From the NCBI RefSeq assembly GCF_051401765.1, contig NW_027480422.1, forward strand, positions 11,984,001 through 12,048,000: a stretch of 64,000 bases of DNA, in the 5' to 3' direction. The number at the start of each line of letters is the position of its first letter. Positions within the stretch are counted from its first letter, which is position 1. The translations under genes and the position numbers were made by a program. Under the pieces are notes generated by a model. The model made no database searches and was not told the origin of the DNA. It was given only the letters and a program-made list of their open reading frames with translations. The DNA comes from Calliopsis andreniformis (lineage: Eukaryota > Arthropoda > Insecta > Hymenoptera > Andrenidae). This document shows, piece after piece, positions 51,632 to 60,599 of this stretch.

Positions 51632-52628
51632 TGGTGGAGCAACGCCCTAGAGTGAAGCCTAGGTTGCCCGGAACGTAGAAATGACCTGTACTTTCACACT
51701 GGTTGCAATTATTATTGTTCTACAATGGAAAAACTGTTGTACTTATGTTGTATTTTATGCTTCTGGCGTCGAATTCGAAGTCCCTAACTATTCGATCTGG
51801 TGGAGCAACGCCATAGAGTGAAGCCTAGGATGCCCGGAACGCAGAAATGACCGTTACTTTCACACTGTTTGCAAATATGCATAATATACGATGGAAAAGC
51901 TGTTGTATTTATATTGTATTTTATGCTTCTTGCGTTGACTTCTTTGGCCCTAACTATTTGATCTGGTGGAGCACCGCCCTGTAGTGAAGCCTAGGTTGCC
52001 CGGAACGTAGAAATGACCATTACTTCCACACTGTTTGCAATTATTCATATTATACAGTGGACAAGCTGTTGTATCTATTTTGTATTTTATGCTTCTGGCA
52101 TTGACTTCTGAGGCCCTAACTATTCGATGTGGTGGAGCAACGCCCTAGAGCGAAACCTCGGTTGCCCAGAACGTAGAAATGACCATTATTTTCACACTGG
52201 TTGCCATTATTCCTGTTATACGATGGACAAACTGTTGGATTTTTATTGTACTTTATGCTTCTGGCGTTGACTTCTAAGGCCCTACCTATTGGATCTGGTG
52301 GAGCAACGCCTAGGGTGGAGCCTAGGTTGCCGGAAAGTAGAAATGACCATTACTTCCACACTGTTTGCAATTATTCATTTTATACAATGGAAAAGCTGTT
52401 GTATTTATATTGTTTTTTATAGTTATGGCGTTGACTTCTAAGGCCGCAGCTATTCGATGTGGTTGAGCAACGCCCTAGAGTGAAGCCTAGGTTGCCCGGA
52501 ACGTAGAAATGACCATACCTTTCACACTGGTTGCAATTATTCCTGTTATACAAGGGAATAACTGTTGTATTTATATTGCAGTTTACGCTTCTGGCGTTGA
52601 CTTCTTAGGCCCTAACTATTCGATCTGG
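51632..52628 (+). repeat. Paralogous segment with uninterrupted element target site
   Basis: This segment is a copy of the sequence flanking the retrotransposon. It matches 54952-55561, then continues to match 60596-60987 on the other side of the element. The offset is 3320 bp before the element (51841 matches 55161). After subtracting the 5038 bp of element plus target duplication it is 3321 bp, the 1-bp difference being explained by a missing C near 52330. The target GATT is single at 52238-52241. The match stops at 52628/60987, where the next bases are TGGAGC and GGTAACC. Confidence 0.88.
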
Positions 52629-55561
52629 TGGAGCAACGCCCTCGGGTGAAGCCTAGGTTGCCCGGAACGTAGAAATGACCATTACTTTCACACTGGTTGC
52701 AATTATTCGGTCTATACGATGGAAAAACTGTTGTATTTATTTTGTATTTGGTGCTTCTGGCATTGACTTCTTAAGCCCTAACTATTGGTTGTGGTGGACC
52801 AACGCCCTAGAGTGAAGCCTAGGTTGCCCGGAACGTAGTAATGACCATATCTTGCACACTGGTTGCAATTATGCCAGTTATACGATGGTAAAACTGTTGT
52901 ATTTTTATTGTATTTTATGCGTCTGGAGTTGTTTTCTAAGGCCCCAACTATTCGGCCTGGTGCAGCATCGCCCCAGAGTGAAGTCTAGGTTGCACGGAAC
53001 GCAGAAGTGCGCCATTTCTTTCACACTGGTTGTAATTATTCCTGTTATACGATGGAAGAACTGCTCTATTTTTATTTTATTTTATGCTAATGGCGTTGAC
53101 TTCTAAGGACCTAGCTATTCGATCTGGTGGAGCAACGCAACCAGGGTGAAGCCTAGGTTGCCCGGAACGTAAAAATGACCCTCACGTTCACATTTGTTGC
53201 AATTATCCCCGTTATGCGATGGAAAAACTGTTGTATTTATATTATATTTTATGCTTCAGGCGTTGACTTCTAAGGCCGTAGCTATTCGATGTGGTGGTGC
53301 AATGCCCTAGAGTGAAGCCTAGGTTGCCCGGAACGTAGAAGTGACCGTTACCTCCATTCTGTTTGCAATTATTCATATTATACACTGGAAAAACCGTTGT
53401 ATTTATATTGTATTTTATGCTTCTGGCATTGACTTCTAAGGCCCTGGCTATTCGATGTGGTGGAGCAACGCCCTAGAGTGAAGCCTAGGTTGCCCGGAAC
53501 GTAGAAATGACCATAGCTTTCACACTGGTTGCAATTATTCTTGTTATACGATGGGAAAACTGTTGTATTTATTTTGTATTTTATGCTTCAGGCGTTGACT
53601 TCTAAGGTCGTAGCTATTCGATGTGGTGGTGCAACGCCCTAGAGTGAAGCCTAGGTTGCCCGGAACGTAGAAATGACCATTACTTCCACTCTGTTTGCAA
53701 TTATTCATATTATACAGTGGAAAAACCGTTGTATTTATATTGTATTTTATGCTTCTGGCATTGACTTCTAAGGCCCTAACTATTCGGTGTGGTGGAGCAA
53801 CGCCCTAGAGTGAAGCCTAGGTTGCCCGGAACGTAGAAATGACCATAGCTTTCACACTGGTTGCAATTATTCCTGTTATACAAGGGAAAAACTGTTGTAT
53901 TTATATTGTATTTTATGCTCCTGGCGTTGACTTCTTAGGCCCGAACTATTCGATCTGGTGGAGCAACGCCCTAGAGTGAAGCCTAGGTTGCCCGGAATGT
54001 AGAAATGACCATCACTTTCACACTGGTTGCAATTATTCTTGTTATACGATGGAAAAACTGTTGTATTTATTTTGCATTTTATGCCTCTGGCGTTGACTCC
54101 TAAGGCCGTAGCTATTCGATGTGGTGGAGCAACGACCTAGAGTGAAGCCTATGTTGCCCGGAACGTAGAAATGACCATACCTTTAACACTAGTTGCTATT
54201 ATTCCTGTTATACAACGGAAAAACTGTTGTATTTATGTTGTATTTTATGCTTCTGGCGTTGACTTCCTGGGTCCTAACTATTCTATCTGGAGGAGCAACG
54301 CCCTAGAGTGAAGCCTAGGTTTCCCGGTACGCAGAAATGGCCATTACTTTCACACTGGTTGCAATTACTCCAGTTATACGATGGAAAAACTGTTGCATTT
54401 TTATTGTATTTTATGCTTCTGGCGTTAAATTCTAAGTCCGTAACTACGCGTTCTGGTGGAGCAACGCCCTACAGTTAAGCCTAGGTTGCCCGGAACGTAG
54501 ATATGACCTTTACCTTCACACTGTTTCCAAATATACATCATATACGATGGAAAAGCTGTTGTATTTATATTGTATTTTATGCTTCTGGCGTTGACTTCAT
54601 AGGCCCTAACTATTCGATCTGGTGGAACAACGCCCTAGAGTGAAGCCTAGGTTGCCGGGAACGTAGAAATGACCACAACTTTCACACTGGTTACAATTAT
54701 TCGTTTTATACACTGGAAAAACTGTTCTATTTATTTTGTATTTTATGCTTCGTGCGTTGACTTCTAAGGCCCTAACTATTCGATCTGGTGGAGCAACGGT
54801 CTAGAGTGAAGCCTAGGTTGCCCGGAACGTAGAAATGAACATTACCTTCACATTGCTTGCAATCATACATTTCATACGATGGAAAAAATGTTGTGTTTTT
54901 ATTATATTTTATGCTTCTGGCATTGACTTCTAAGTCCCTTGCTATTCGATCTGGTGGAGCAACGCCCTTGAGCCAAGCCGAGGTTGCCCGGAACGTAGAA
55001 ATGACCTGTACTTTCACACTGGTTGCAATTATTCCTGTTCTACAATGGAAAAACTGTTGTACTTATGTTGTATTTTATGCTTCTGGCGTCGAATTCGAAG
55101 TCCCTAACTATTCGATCTGGTGGAGCAACGCCATAGAGTGAAGCCTAGGATGCCCGGAACGCAGAAATGACCGTTACTTTCACACTGTTTGCAAATATGC
55201 ATAATATACGATGGAAAAGCTGTTGTATTTATATTGTATTTTATGCTTCTGGCGTTGACTTCTTTGGCCCTAACTATTTGATCTGGTGGAGCACCGCCCT
55301 GTAGTGAAGCCTAGGTTGCCCGGAACGTAGAAATGACCATTACTTCCACACTGTTTGCAATTATTCATATTATACAGTGGACAAGCTGTTGTATCTATTT
55401 TGTATTTTATGCTTCTGGCATTGACTTCTGAGGCCCTAACTATTCGATGTGGTGGAGCAACGCCCTAGAGCGAAACCTAGGTTGCCCAGAACGTAGAAAT
55501 GACCATTATTTTCACACTGGTTGCCATTATTCCTGTTATACGATGGACAAACTGTTGGATT
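52629..55561 (+). repeat. Satellite upstream of the retrotransposon
   Basis: Ordinary monomers. A two-monomer unit is repeated at about 53330-53990: the CATTATACA.TGGAAAAACCG monomer occurs at an offset of 332 bp, with GACC at 53343 and 53675. The final 600 bp are the element-side copy of 51632-52241. The array is cut within a monomer, after CTGTTGGATT, by the 5' LTR. Confidence 0.8.
55558..55561 (+). other. Target site duplication, left (GATT)
   Basis: The last four satellite bases before the TG of the 5' LTR are GATT, and GATT is also found immediately after the CA of the 3' LTR. The uninterrupted paralogue at 52238-52241 has one GATT at this position. Four-base duplications are usual for Ty3/gypsy integrases. 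Confidence 0.85.
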
Positions 55562-55680
55562 TGTAGGCAATTTAGTGAGCGAAGTGAGGGTGCAAGTGGC
55601 CGAGGCATGGGCGCAAGGTCGACCTGATGAGACCGAGGTGGAGTTTATGGTGCAGACGTGACCCGTGGCGATTTTGAGGA

Positions 55681-55690
55681 ATTATAAGAA
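55681..55690 (+). promoter_or_regulatory. TATA-like box in the 5' LTR
   Basis: ATTATAAGAA lies about 120 bp into the LTR, in a GC-richer setting, and could place the start of the genomic RNA. This is a weak call based on the motif and position alone. The same motif is at 60179 in the 3' LTR. Confidence 0.3.
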
Positions 55691-56029
55691 TCGTGTTAAG
55701 AAAATTGTCAATGGACATTGACGCGCCGTAAAACTCCATCCTGCAGGCCAGATGGGGAAAACCCAGGCAGCGGCCGAGAGCTCGGGCGAGTGCACCCCAC
55801 GGTATCCACGTGCCCTTACTCCGCTGACTGTTTTAGGCGGGTGGGTTTTTCCAAAATATTCGGACGTAGTGGGGAAAAACAACCACGCAGGATAGACTTA
55901 AGGGAGACAGCGTGTCAGAGAGTCGGTCTGAGAAAATGAATTGAAGTAGCAACGTGCATGATCCGCGTACTGGTCAGAAGTCCACGAGTGACAGGTCGAT
56001 CGCAGTTCAATCGGGATTCCGAATTCAAA

Positions 56030-56035
56030 AATAAA
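56030..56035 (+). promoter_or_regulatory. AATAAA polyadenylation signal in the 5' LTR
   Basis: AATAAA 62 bp before the LTR end. The functional copy would be the one in the 3' LTR. The stretch between the TATA-like motif and this signal would contain R. Confidence 0.5.
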
Positions 56036-56097
56036 CTATTAGTGCTATAGATTAACCGTTCATTTTTCCTATTAAACCCTCGCTCGTCCTCCCTACA

Positions 56098-56389
56098 AAT
56101 TCAGAAGTGGGATTGAAACGGATAACGAACGGATCTGTTAGTGGAATCTTAAACAAAAGGAATTTGTGAACAGTGACGGGCAAACGGTGTACAGTGTTGA
56201 AACCGTTGTGGTGAAGCTGCTTTGTGTTTTGTTGTGTTTGGACATTGTGACCAACGTGAAGTGTGTAAGAGGAAGAGGACGACGTGTAATTGGCACGAAG
56301 TGAATCGAACTTTGAATCTTAACACGTTGGTGGGGAAAAGAAAAAAAAAAAAGAGGAAAATTTTTTTTCTTTCTCTGTCTTTTTGCAAC
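56098..56389 (+). other. Untranslated leader of the element
   Basis: 292 bp between the 5' LTR and the most likely Gag start. It holds the probable primer binding site just after the LTR and, near 56340-56385, an A-run followed by a T-rich run before CAACATGG. An open frame extends upstream in phase to an ATG at 56222. Its extra 56 residues are encoded partly by the A and T runs and are low in complexity, so I treat them as untranslated. Confidence 0.7.
56101..56114 (+). other. Probable primer binding site (tRNA-Leu-like)
   Basis: TCAGAAGTGGGATT starts three bases after the LTR. From memory, eukaryotic leucine tRNAs of one isoacceptor group end in AATCCCACTTCTGACA plus CCA, and these 14 bases are complementary to part of that. 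The usual TGG complementary to CCA is not found next to the LTR end, so priming would be from an internal part of the tRNA end, or the match is degenerate. An alternative is a primer beginning at the TGG at 56108. Confidence 0.45.
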
Positions 56390-58864
56390 ATGGCCACCAC
56401 AATGGCTTATACCGTGGCCGAATTGAAGGAGTTTTTAAGGGCTCGAGACTTATCTTCAGCAGGAACTAAGGCTGAATTAATAAATCGTTTGGAGCAATTC
56501 GACGAAAATATTTGGGAGAATATTGCCGAAGAAGGAAGTGTAACCAGAGAAGCTGCGCGAACCAGTCACTTGGACGACCAGCGGATAACAGAAGCAGGAC
56601 AAGCTGCGTATGGTGAAGAAACGCGGAGGAGGGAATCGGAACGTATTCGTAGAGATAAGGCGAGATGGGACACCATGCTCAACGAACAGATGCAGAGAGA
56701 ATTGGACTTACTGAGGAGGGAAAACATGGTGATGCAAAGGGAATTAGAAATCATGAGGAATGAGCAGATGCGCACGAGAAGTTTTTCAGCTAGTCCAGAC
56801 ATTCCAGGAGATGCGGAAAGAGTCAGAGGACCAACTGGACCTTCCCCGACGATGAGTATTCGAGCGATCGGTGATTTATTATCCGATTTTGATGGTCGCG
56901 ACAATACGTTCTGGAAATGGGAACAGCAAGTGAACCTTCTTCGTACAACGTATCATTTGGATGAGAATGCCACGCGGGTGTTAATAAGTTCAAAATTGAA
57001 AGCGCGAGCCGCGAGTTGGTTTCATTCGAAGGCGGAGCATATCACCCTCCGAATAGACGATTTATTGAGGGAAATGAAGATCATGTTTGACCATCGACCA
57101 AGCAGACTGTCGCTTCGTAGGCAGTTTGAAAATAGAGTGTGGAATTCGGGTGAACTTTTTACGGACTATTTCCATGATAAAATAATATTGGGAAATAGAG
57201 TACCAATTGCGGAGGGAGAATTGGTGGAATACATCATTGATGGGGTGACTGATCAACAGCTGCGGAACCAAGCACGCATCATGCGGATCAAAACGACAGC
57301 AGATTTATTAGAGTCGTTTGAGAATATCAAATTGGACCCGAAGAGAATGAATGAACGGGACTTAAAGGAGAAGAAGGAGACGAAATTTGGCCGTATCCAG
57401 CAGCAGACATTAGTGGGGAAACCCCCTAAAAAAGAAGTGCGATGTTTTAATTGTTCCGAAATGGGACATATTTCGACAAGTTGTCAAAAACCGAAAAGGC
57501 AACAGGGAGGCTGTTTCGAGTGTGGATCGATGCTACATCGAATAGCGGGATGCCCGCGACGAACAGCGAGTCAATCAGGCGAGAGCAACATGGCGAGAGA
57601 AACGACCACGACTAGGAGAGAACTCTCAGCGGCAACGTCGATGAACATGGTACAACCAGCCACACTCAACGCACCGTACACGGTTTCAATAAGTTACAAT
57701 ATAGCTGATAATAGCGGACAAAATTGTAAGTACACGCTATGCGCAATGTTGGACTCCGGATCCCCGATCAGTCTAATAAAAAATTGTTTGGTTCCTTTGC
57801 ACGCGCGAACACAGGGGTGTGAGACCGGGCCAGAATTTTGCGGTATTAATGGATCGCCGTTAAAGATATTAGGTAGATTTTATCAGGATGTTGAAATTGA
57901 GGGCATCTCAATTAAATTAAATTTTTATATTGTACCAGATAATACTATGGCATTTATGGCGATACTCGGACGGGATTTTTCGTCACATCCATTAATTAGA
58001 ATTACGTGGGATGGGAAATTAGTGATTACAAGGAAAACACCGGAAGTGATAACCGATGAATTAGATTGCGCGATCAAACAAATTATGAATATAGAATGTA
58101 TTAGTGGCGTGAGTACAGAACAAGAAAAATTACAGATCAATTCAAAAATCGGGCCGGAAAAAATAGAAAGAATTAGGGATATGTATGTGTCTGATTACAT
58201 AAAAATTAAAGAAACCAGTGCAATGGAAATAGATTTCGAAATGAAGATCGCGTTAAAGCATAATCAGCCAGTTAGTTTTAGACCGAGGAGATTATCTTTT
58301 GCGGACAAGCAAAAACTGCAGGTCATTTTGGATGACCTGTTAGAGAGAGGGATTATCCGTCCGAGTGAGTCACCGTATGCCAGTCCGATAGTTTTAGTAC
58401 GTAAGAAGAATGGCGAGACACGTTTATGTATTGATTATAGAGAGTTAAACAGAATTACTGTGAAAGATAACTTCCCGAGTCAGCTGATAGACGATAATAT
58501 TGATCAATTAAAAGAGAAAAAATTCTTTACGACGCTTGATCTAAAAGATGGGTATTACAATGTACGAATGGCGCGAGAGGCAATTCAGTTTACAAGCTTT
58601 GTAACCCCTTTGGGGCAATACGAGTTTTTATATTGTCCGTTTGGGCTAACAAATGCACCCAAGGTATTTCACCGATTTATTCGTAAAGTTTTCTCCAACT
58701 TAATTAGAACGGGAAAGATGTTACCATTTTTTGACGATTTTTTTATTGCAACGGAGACTCTGGAAGAACATCTTGAAATTCTGCAGGAAATATTTCGAAC
58801 CGCGGGTCAACATCGTCTTACATTTAATGCAAAACGAAATAGATTATTTGGGATATCACGTTAG
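56390..58864 (+). CDS. gag-pol: Gag-Pol of Ty3/gypsy element, first part (Gag, PR, RT to frame break)
   Basis: 824 codons and a stop; Gag and Pol are in one frame. The start chosen is the ATG in CAACATGG at 56390. An in-phase ATG at 56222 would add 56 low-complexity residues. Residues about 8-36 look like a SAP domain (DLSSAGTKAELINRL). Residues 76-130 are charged and probably coiled coil. Residues 165-317 resemble the retrotransposon Gag capsid region. CCHC knuckles of the form CX2CX4HX4C are at 352-365 and 375-388. The protease has LDSGS with Asp455. Reverse transcriptase starts near 631, with LCIDYREL, the catalytic LDLKDGY (Asp717), FGLTNAP and FFDD (Asp782, Asp783) in place of the usual Y-x-D-D. 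The natural reading of RT stops matching near residue 812 and a stop follows at 58862, so this frame ends prematurely. The Gag product would form the particle, and PR, RT and RNase H would make cDNA in it. An active version would continue into the next frame. Confidence 0.9.
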   Translation: MATTMAYTVAELKEFLRARDLSSAGTKAELINRLEQFDENIWENIAEEGSVTREAARTSHLDDQRITEAGQAAYGEETRRRESERIRRDKARWDTMLNEQMQRELDLLRRENMVMQRELEIMRNEQMRTRSFSASPDIPGDAERVRGPTGPSPTMSIRAIGDLLSDFDGRDNTFWKWEQQVNLLRTTYHLDENATRVLISSKLKARAASWFHSKAEHITLRIDDLLREMKIMFDHRPSRLSLRRQFENRVWNSGELFTDYFHDKIILGNRVPIAEGELVEYIIDGVTDQQLRNQARIMRIKTTADLLESFENIKLDPKRMNERDLKEKKETKFGRIQQQTLVGKPPKKEVRCFNCSEMGHISTSCQKPKRQQGGCFECGSMLHRIAGCPRRTASQSGESNMARETTTTRRELSAATSMNMVQPATLNAPYTVSISYNIADNSGQNCKYTLCAMLDSGSPISLIKNCLVPLHARTQGCETGPEFCGINGSPLKILGRFYQDVEIEGISIKLNFYIVPDNTMAFMAILGRDFSSHPLIRITWDGKLVITRKTPEVITDELDCAIKQIMNIECISGVSTEQEKLQINSKIGPEKIERIRDMYVSDYIKIKETSAMEIDFEMKIALKHNQPVSFRPRRLSFADKQKLQVILDDLLERGIIRPSESPYASPIVLVRKKNGETRLCIDYRELNRITVKDNFPSQLIDDNIDQLKEKKFFTTLDLKDGYYNVRMAREAIQFTSFVTPLGQYEFLYCPFGLTNAPKVFHRFIRKVFSNLIRTGKMLPFFDDFFIATETLEEHLEILQEIFRTAGQHRLTFNAKRNRLFGISR

Positions 58865-59915
58865 TGTGGATGGGATACGACCAAGTGATAATAATATTGC
58901 ATCAGTTATCAATTACCCGATACCGCGGAATGCGAAGGAAGTCCTTCGGTTTGTGGCCCTAGCGAGTTATTTTAGACGGTTCATCCCGCAATTTTCAATG
59001 ATTGCAAAACCACTGTATGATCTCATTAAAAAAGAGGTGAAATTTAAATTCAGAGAGGAGGAAAGTAAGGCATTTGAAACCTTAAAGAAACAATTGTCCA
59101 GTAAACCGATCCTAGCAATTTATTCTCCGAAGGCAGAAACAGAATTGCATTGCGATGCGAGCGTGTCAGGGTTCGGTGCAATTCTTTTACAGAAACAAAG
59201 CGATGGTAATTTTAGACCAATATCATACTTTAGTCAACGGACAACACCCGCCGAATCAAAATATCATAGTTTCGAGTTAGAATGTCTTGCGGTGGTATAT
59301 GCAGTTAAGCGTTTCCATGTATATTTAGGCGGAATTTTTTTTAAAATTATGACAGATTGTGATAGTTTCCGTTTAACGTTAAGCAAGCAGAATATAAACC
59401 CCCGAATCTCACGTTGGGCAATGTTCTTGCAGGACTATGATTTTGAGATACAGTATAGACCAGGTAAAAGAATGAGCCATGTTGATGCTCTCAGTAGATG
59501 CCATAGCATACTAGCAATAGAAGGAAATACTTTTGAGCAAACATTGTCAATATGTCAGGATAAAGATGACGAGATATGTAAAATACGCGATAAATTGCAA
59601 AAGACCGAAATGAAGTTTTTCGAATTGTGTAATGGATTAGTGTACCGGAAGGATAAAATGAAGAAACTGCTATTTTACGTACCACACTCAATGGAAAATA
59701 ATGTAATCCGTACTTGCCACGACGATCTGGGACATGTTGGTTTGGATAAGGTAGTAGACAATATCTTGAAAGTGTATTGGTTCCCTAAATTACGCGAGAA
59801 GGCTAAAGATTATATAGCGAACTGCTTACGATGTAGGGAATTCTCTCCACCTAGTGGGAAACAACCGGGGTATCGGCATAATATACTTGATAAGATTCGG
59901 ATTAATGTTAATTAA
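58827..59915 (+). pseudogene. pol: Pol continuation in shifted frame (RT end, RNase H, partial integrase)
   Basis: 362 codons in the +1 frame relative to Gag-Pol. The open frame begins at an ATG at 58731, but Pol-like sequence starts only near 58827 with NEIDYLGYHV. It encodes the end of reverse transcriptase (the VLRFVALASYFRRFIPQFS connection), then RNase H with HCDAS (Asp110), ELECLAVVYAV, MTDCD (Asp177) and HVDALSR (Asp220). The integrase zinc-binding domain follows, with His298, His303, Cys333 and Cys336 (HX4H and CX2C). It stops 26 residues after the last Cys, with no integrase catalytic core and no D,D-35-E triad. About eight or nine residues usual between the FNA and NEIDYLG positions are missing at the frame break, suggesting a small deletion not divisible by three. 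This part would not be translated from the Gag start without frameshifting. Confidence 0.88.
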
Positions 59916-60059
59916 TATTTATATGATTAAGTAAGTGTGGTGTAAATAAGTGTATGAATATGAGTGTGTTTATTTTTTTTTTTGCGTAGTATGAATGATG
60001 ACTGATTCGTAATCGACCTAAGTTTAGCCGGGACGGCTAAAATGTCAGAATGGCCGAAC
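59916..60059 (+). other. Short 3' internal region of the element
   Basis: 144 bp between the end of the integrase fragment and the 3' LTR. It contains a T-run near 59972-59982 and a small perfect hairpin at 60025-60039. In complete Ty3/gypsy elements about 1 kb or more of integrase coding sequence would be expected before this region, so the junction with the truncated integrase probably marks a deletion. I see no clear purine-rich tract directly before the LTR. Confidence 0.7.
60025..60039 (+). other. Perfect 6-bp hairpin before the 3' LTR
   Basis: TAGCCG, GGA, CGGCTA: a six-base inverted repeat with a three-base loop, 20 bp before the 3' LTR. It could be an RNA structure of the element or chance. 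Function is unknown. Confidence 0.5.
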
Positions 60060-60595
60060 TGTAGGCAATTTAGTGAGCGAAGTGAGGGTGCAAGTGGCCG
60101 AGGCATGGGCGCAAGGTCGACCTGATGAGACCGAGGTGGAGTTTATGGTGCAGACGTGACCCGTGGCGATTTTGAGGAATTATAAGAATCGTGTTAAGAA
60201 AATTGTCAATGGACATTGACGCGCCGTAAAACTCCATCCTGCAGGCCAGATGGGGAAAACCCAGGCAGCGGCCGAGAGCTCGGGCGAGTGCACCCCACGG
60301 TATCCACGTGCCCTTACTCCGCTGACTGTTTTAGGCGGGTGGGTTTTTCCAAAATATTCGGACGTAGTGGGGAAAAACAACCACGCAGGATAGACTTAAG
60401 GGAGACAGCGTGTCAGAGAGTCGGTCTGAGAAAATGAATTGAAGTAGCAACGTGCATGATCCGCGTACTGGTCAGAAGTCCACGAGTGACAGGTCGATCG
60501 CAGTTCAATCGGGATTCCGAATTCAAAAATAAACTATTAGTGCTATAGATTAACCGTTCATTTTTCCTATTAAACCCTCGCTCGTCCTCCCTACA
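60060..60595 (+). repeat. 3' LTR
   Basis: 536 bp, the same as the 5' LTR at an offset of 4498 bp. I compared the two by eye and found no difference. It ends in CCCTACA and is followed by GATT and satellite. It supplies AATAAA for the transcript end. Confidence 0.96.
60528..60533 (+). terminator. AATAAA polyadenylation signal in the 3' LTR
   Basis: AATAAA 62 bp before the end of the 3' LTR, the copy expected to set the 3' end of the element RNA. The call rests on motif and position. Confidence 0.5.
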
Positions 60596-60599
60596 GATT
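60596..60599 (+). other. Target site duplication, right (GATT)
   Basis: GATT follows the CA of the 3' LTR and matches 55558-55561. The next base is C, where the empty-site paralogue at 52242 has T. Confidence 0.85.

Larger units (their letters stand above)
1..55561 (+). repeat. 166-bp satellite array, left arm
   Basis: Head-to-tail satellite DNA fills this stretch, about 335 monomers. The period is read directly: CCGGAACGTA starts at 1065 and again at 1231, and the same spacing or a multiple of it holds wherever I measured. Landmarks in each monomer, in order, are CCGGAACGTAGAAATGACC, a variable segment, CACTGGTTGCAATTATT, TATACGATGGAAAAACTG, a T-rich segment ending TTTTATGCTTC, GGCGTTGACTTC, GGCCCTAACTATTCGATC, and GGTGGAGCAACGCCCTAG followed by CCTAGGTTG. 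I saw no inverted monomers. No gene is present; open frames here are short, overlap several monomers and recur with the repeat. The array looks centromeric or pericentromeric, which is inference from size, homogeneity and higher-order structure. Confidence 0.97.
55562..56097 (+). repeat. 5' LTR
   Basis: It begins TGTAGGCAATTTAG and ends CTCCCTACA, with perfect 6-bp terminal inverted repeats TGTAGG/CCTACA. The boundaries are fixed by comparison with the 3' LTR at an offset of 4498 bp: bases outside both ends differ. It contains a TATA-like ATTATAAGAA at 55681 and AATAAA at 56030. Short open frames inside it on both strands are shared by both LTRs and show no recognisable domain; I do not regard them as genes. 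Confidence 0.96.
55562..60595 (+). mobile_element. Ty3/gypsy LTR retrotransposon, recent and defective
   Basis: A 5034-bp element with 536-bp direct LTRs, flanked by a GATT duplication. In order it has the 5' LTR, a leader with a probable primer binding site, Gag (SAP domain, coiled coil, capsid-like region, two CCHC knuckles), an aspartic protease, reverse transcriptase, RNase H, the HHCC part of integrase, a short 3' leader and the 3' LTR. The order PR-RT-RH-IN is that of Ty3/gypsy (Metaviridae). There is no env-like frame. Pol is frameshifted near 58825-58850 and the integrase core is missing, so the copy cannot supply all its own enzymes. Its LTRs are indistinguishable by eye, so it inserted recently, presumably using proteins from an intact relative. 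The family name cannot be given from the sequence alone. Confidence 0.95.

Noticed and set aside
1..55561. Many short open frames of 60-120 codons in the satellite with related translations, such as those beginning MTITFTLVAII
   Set aside because: The period of 166 is 1 modulo 3, so a frame passes through successive phases of neighbouring monomers and ends when it reaches a stop. The frames recur with the repeat, start inside it and show no domain or codon signal.
55682..55939. Open frames on both strands of the LTR (73 and 66 codons), repeated at 60180-60437
   Set aside because: They overlap each other and the regulatory LTR, and no domain is recognised. Their repetition only reflects the identical LTRs.
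56222..56389. Longer Gag start at 56222
   Set aside because: The extra 56 residues include runs encoded by poly-A and poly-T and precede a good start context at 56390.
56149..58140. Minus-strand open frames opposite gag-pol
   Set aside because: They are shadows of the coding strand, without domains.
59491..59691. Minus-strand frame of 66 codons in pol
   Set aside because: Opposite the RNase H and integrase linker region; no domain, best explained as a shadow.
55562..60595. Endogenous retrovirus with env
   Set aside because: Only 144 bp separate the pol fragment from the 3' LTR, and no envelope-like frame exists.
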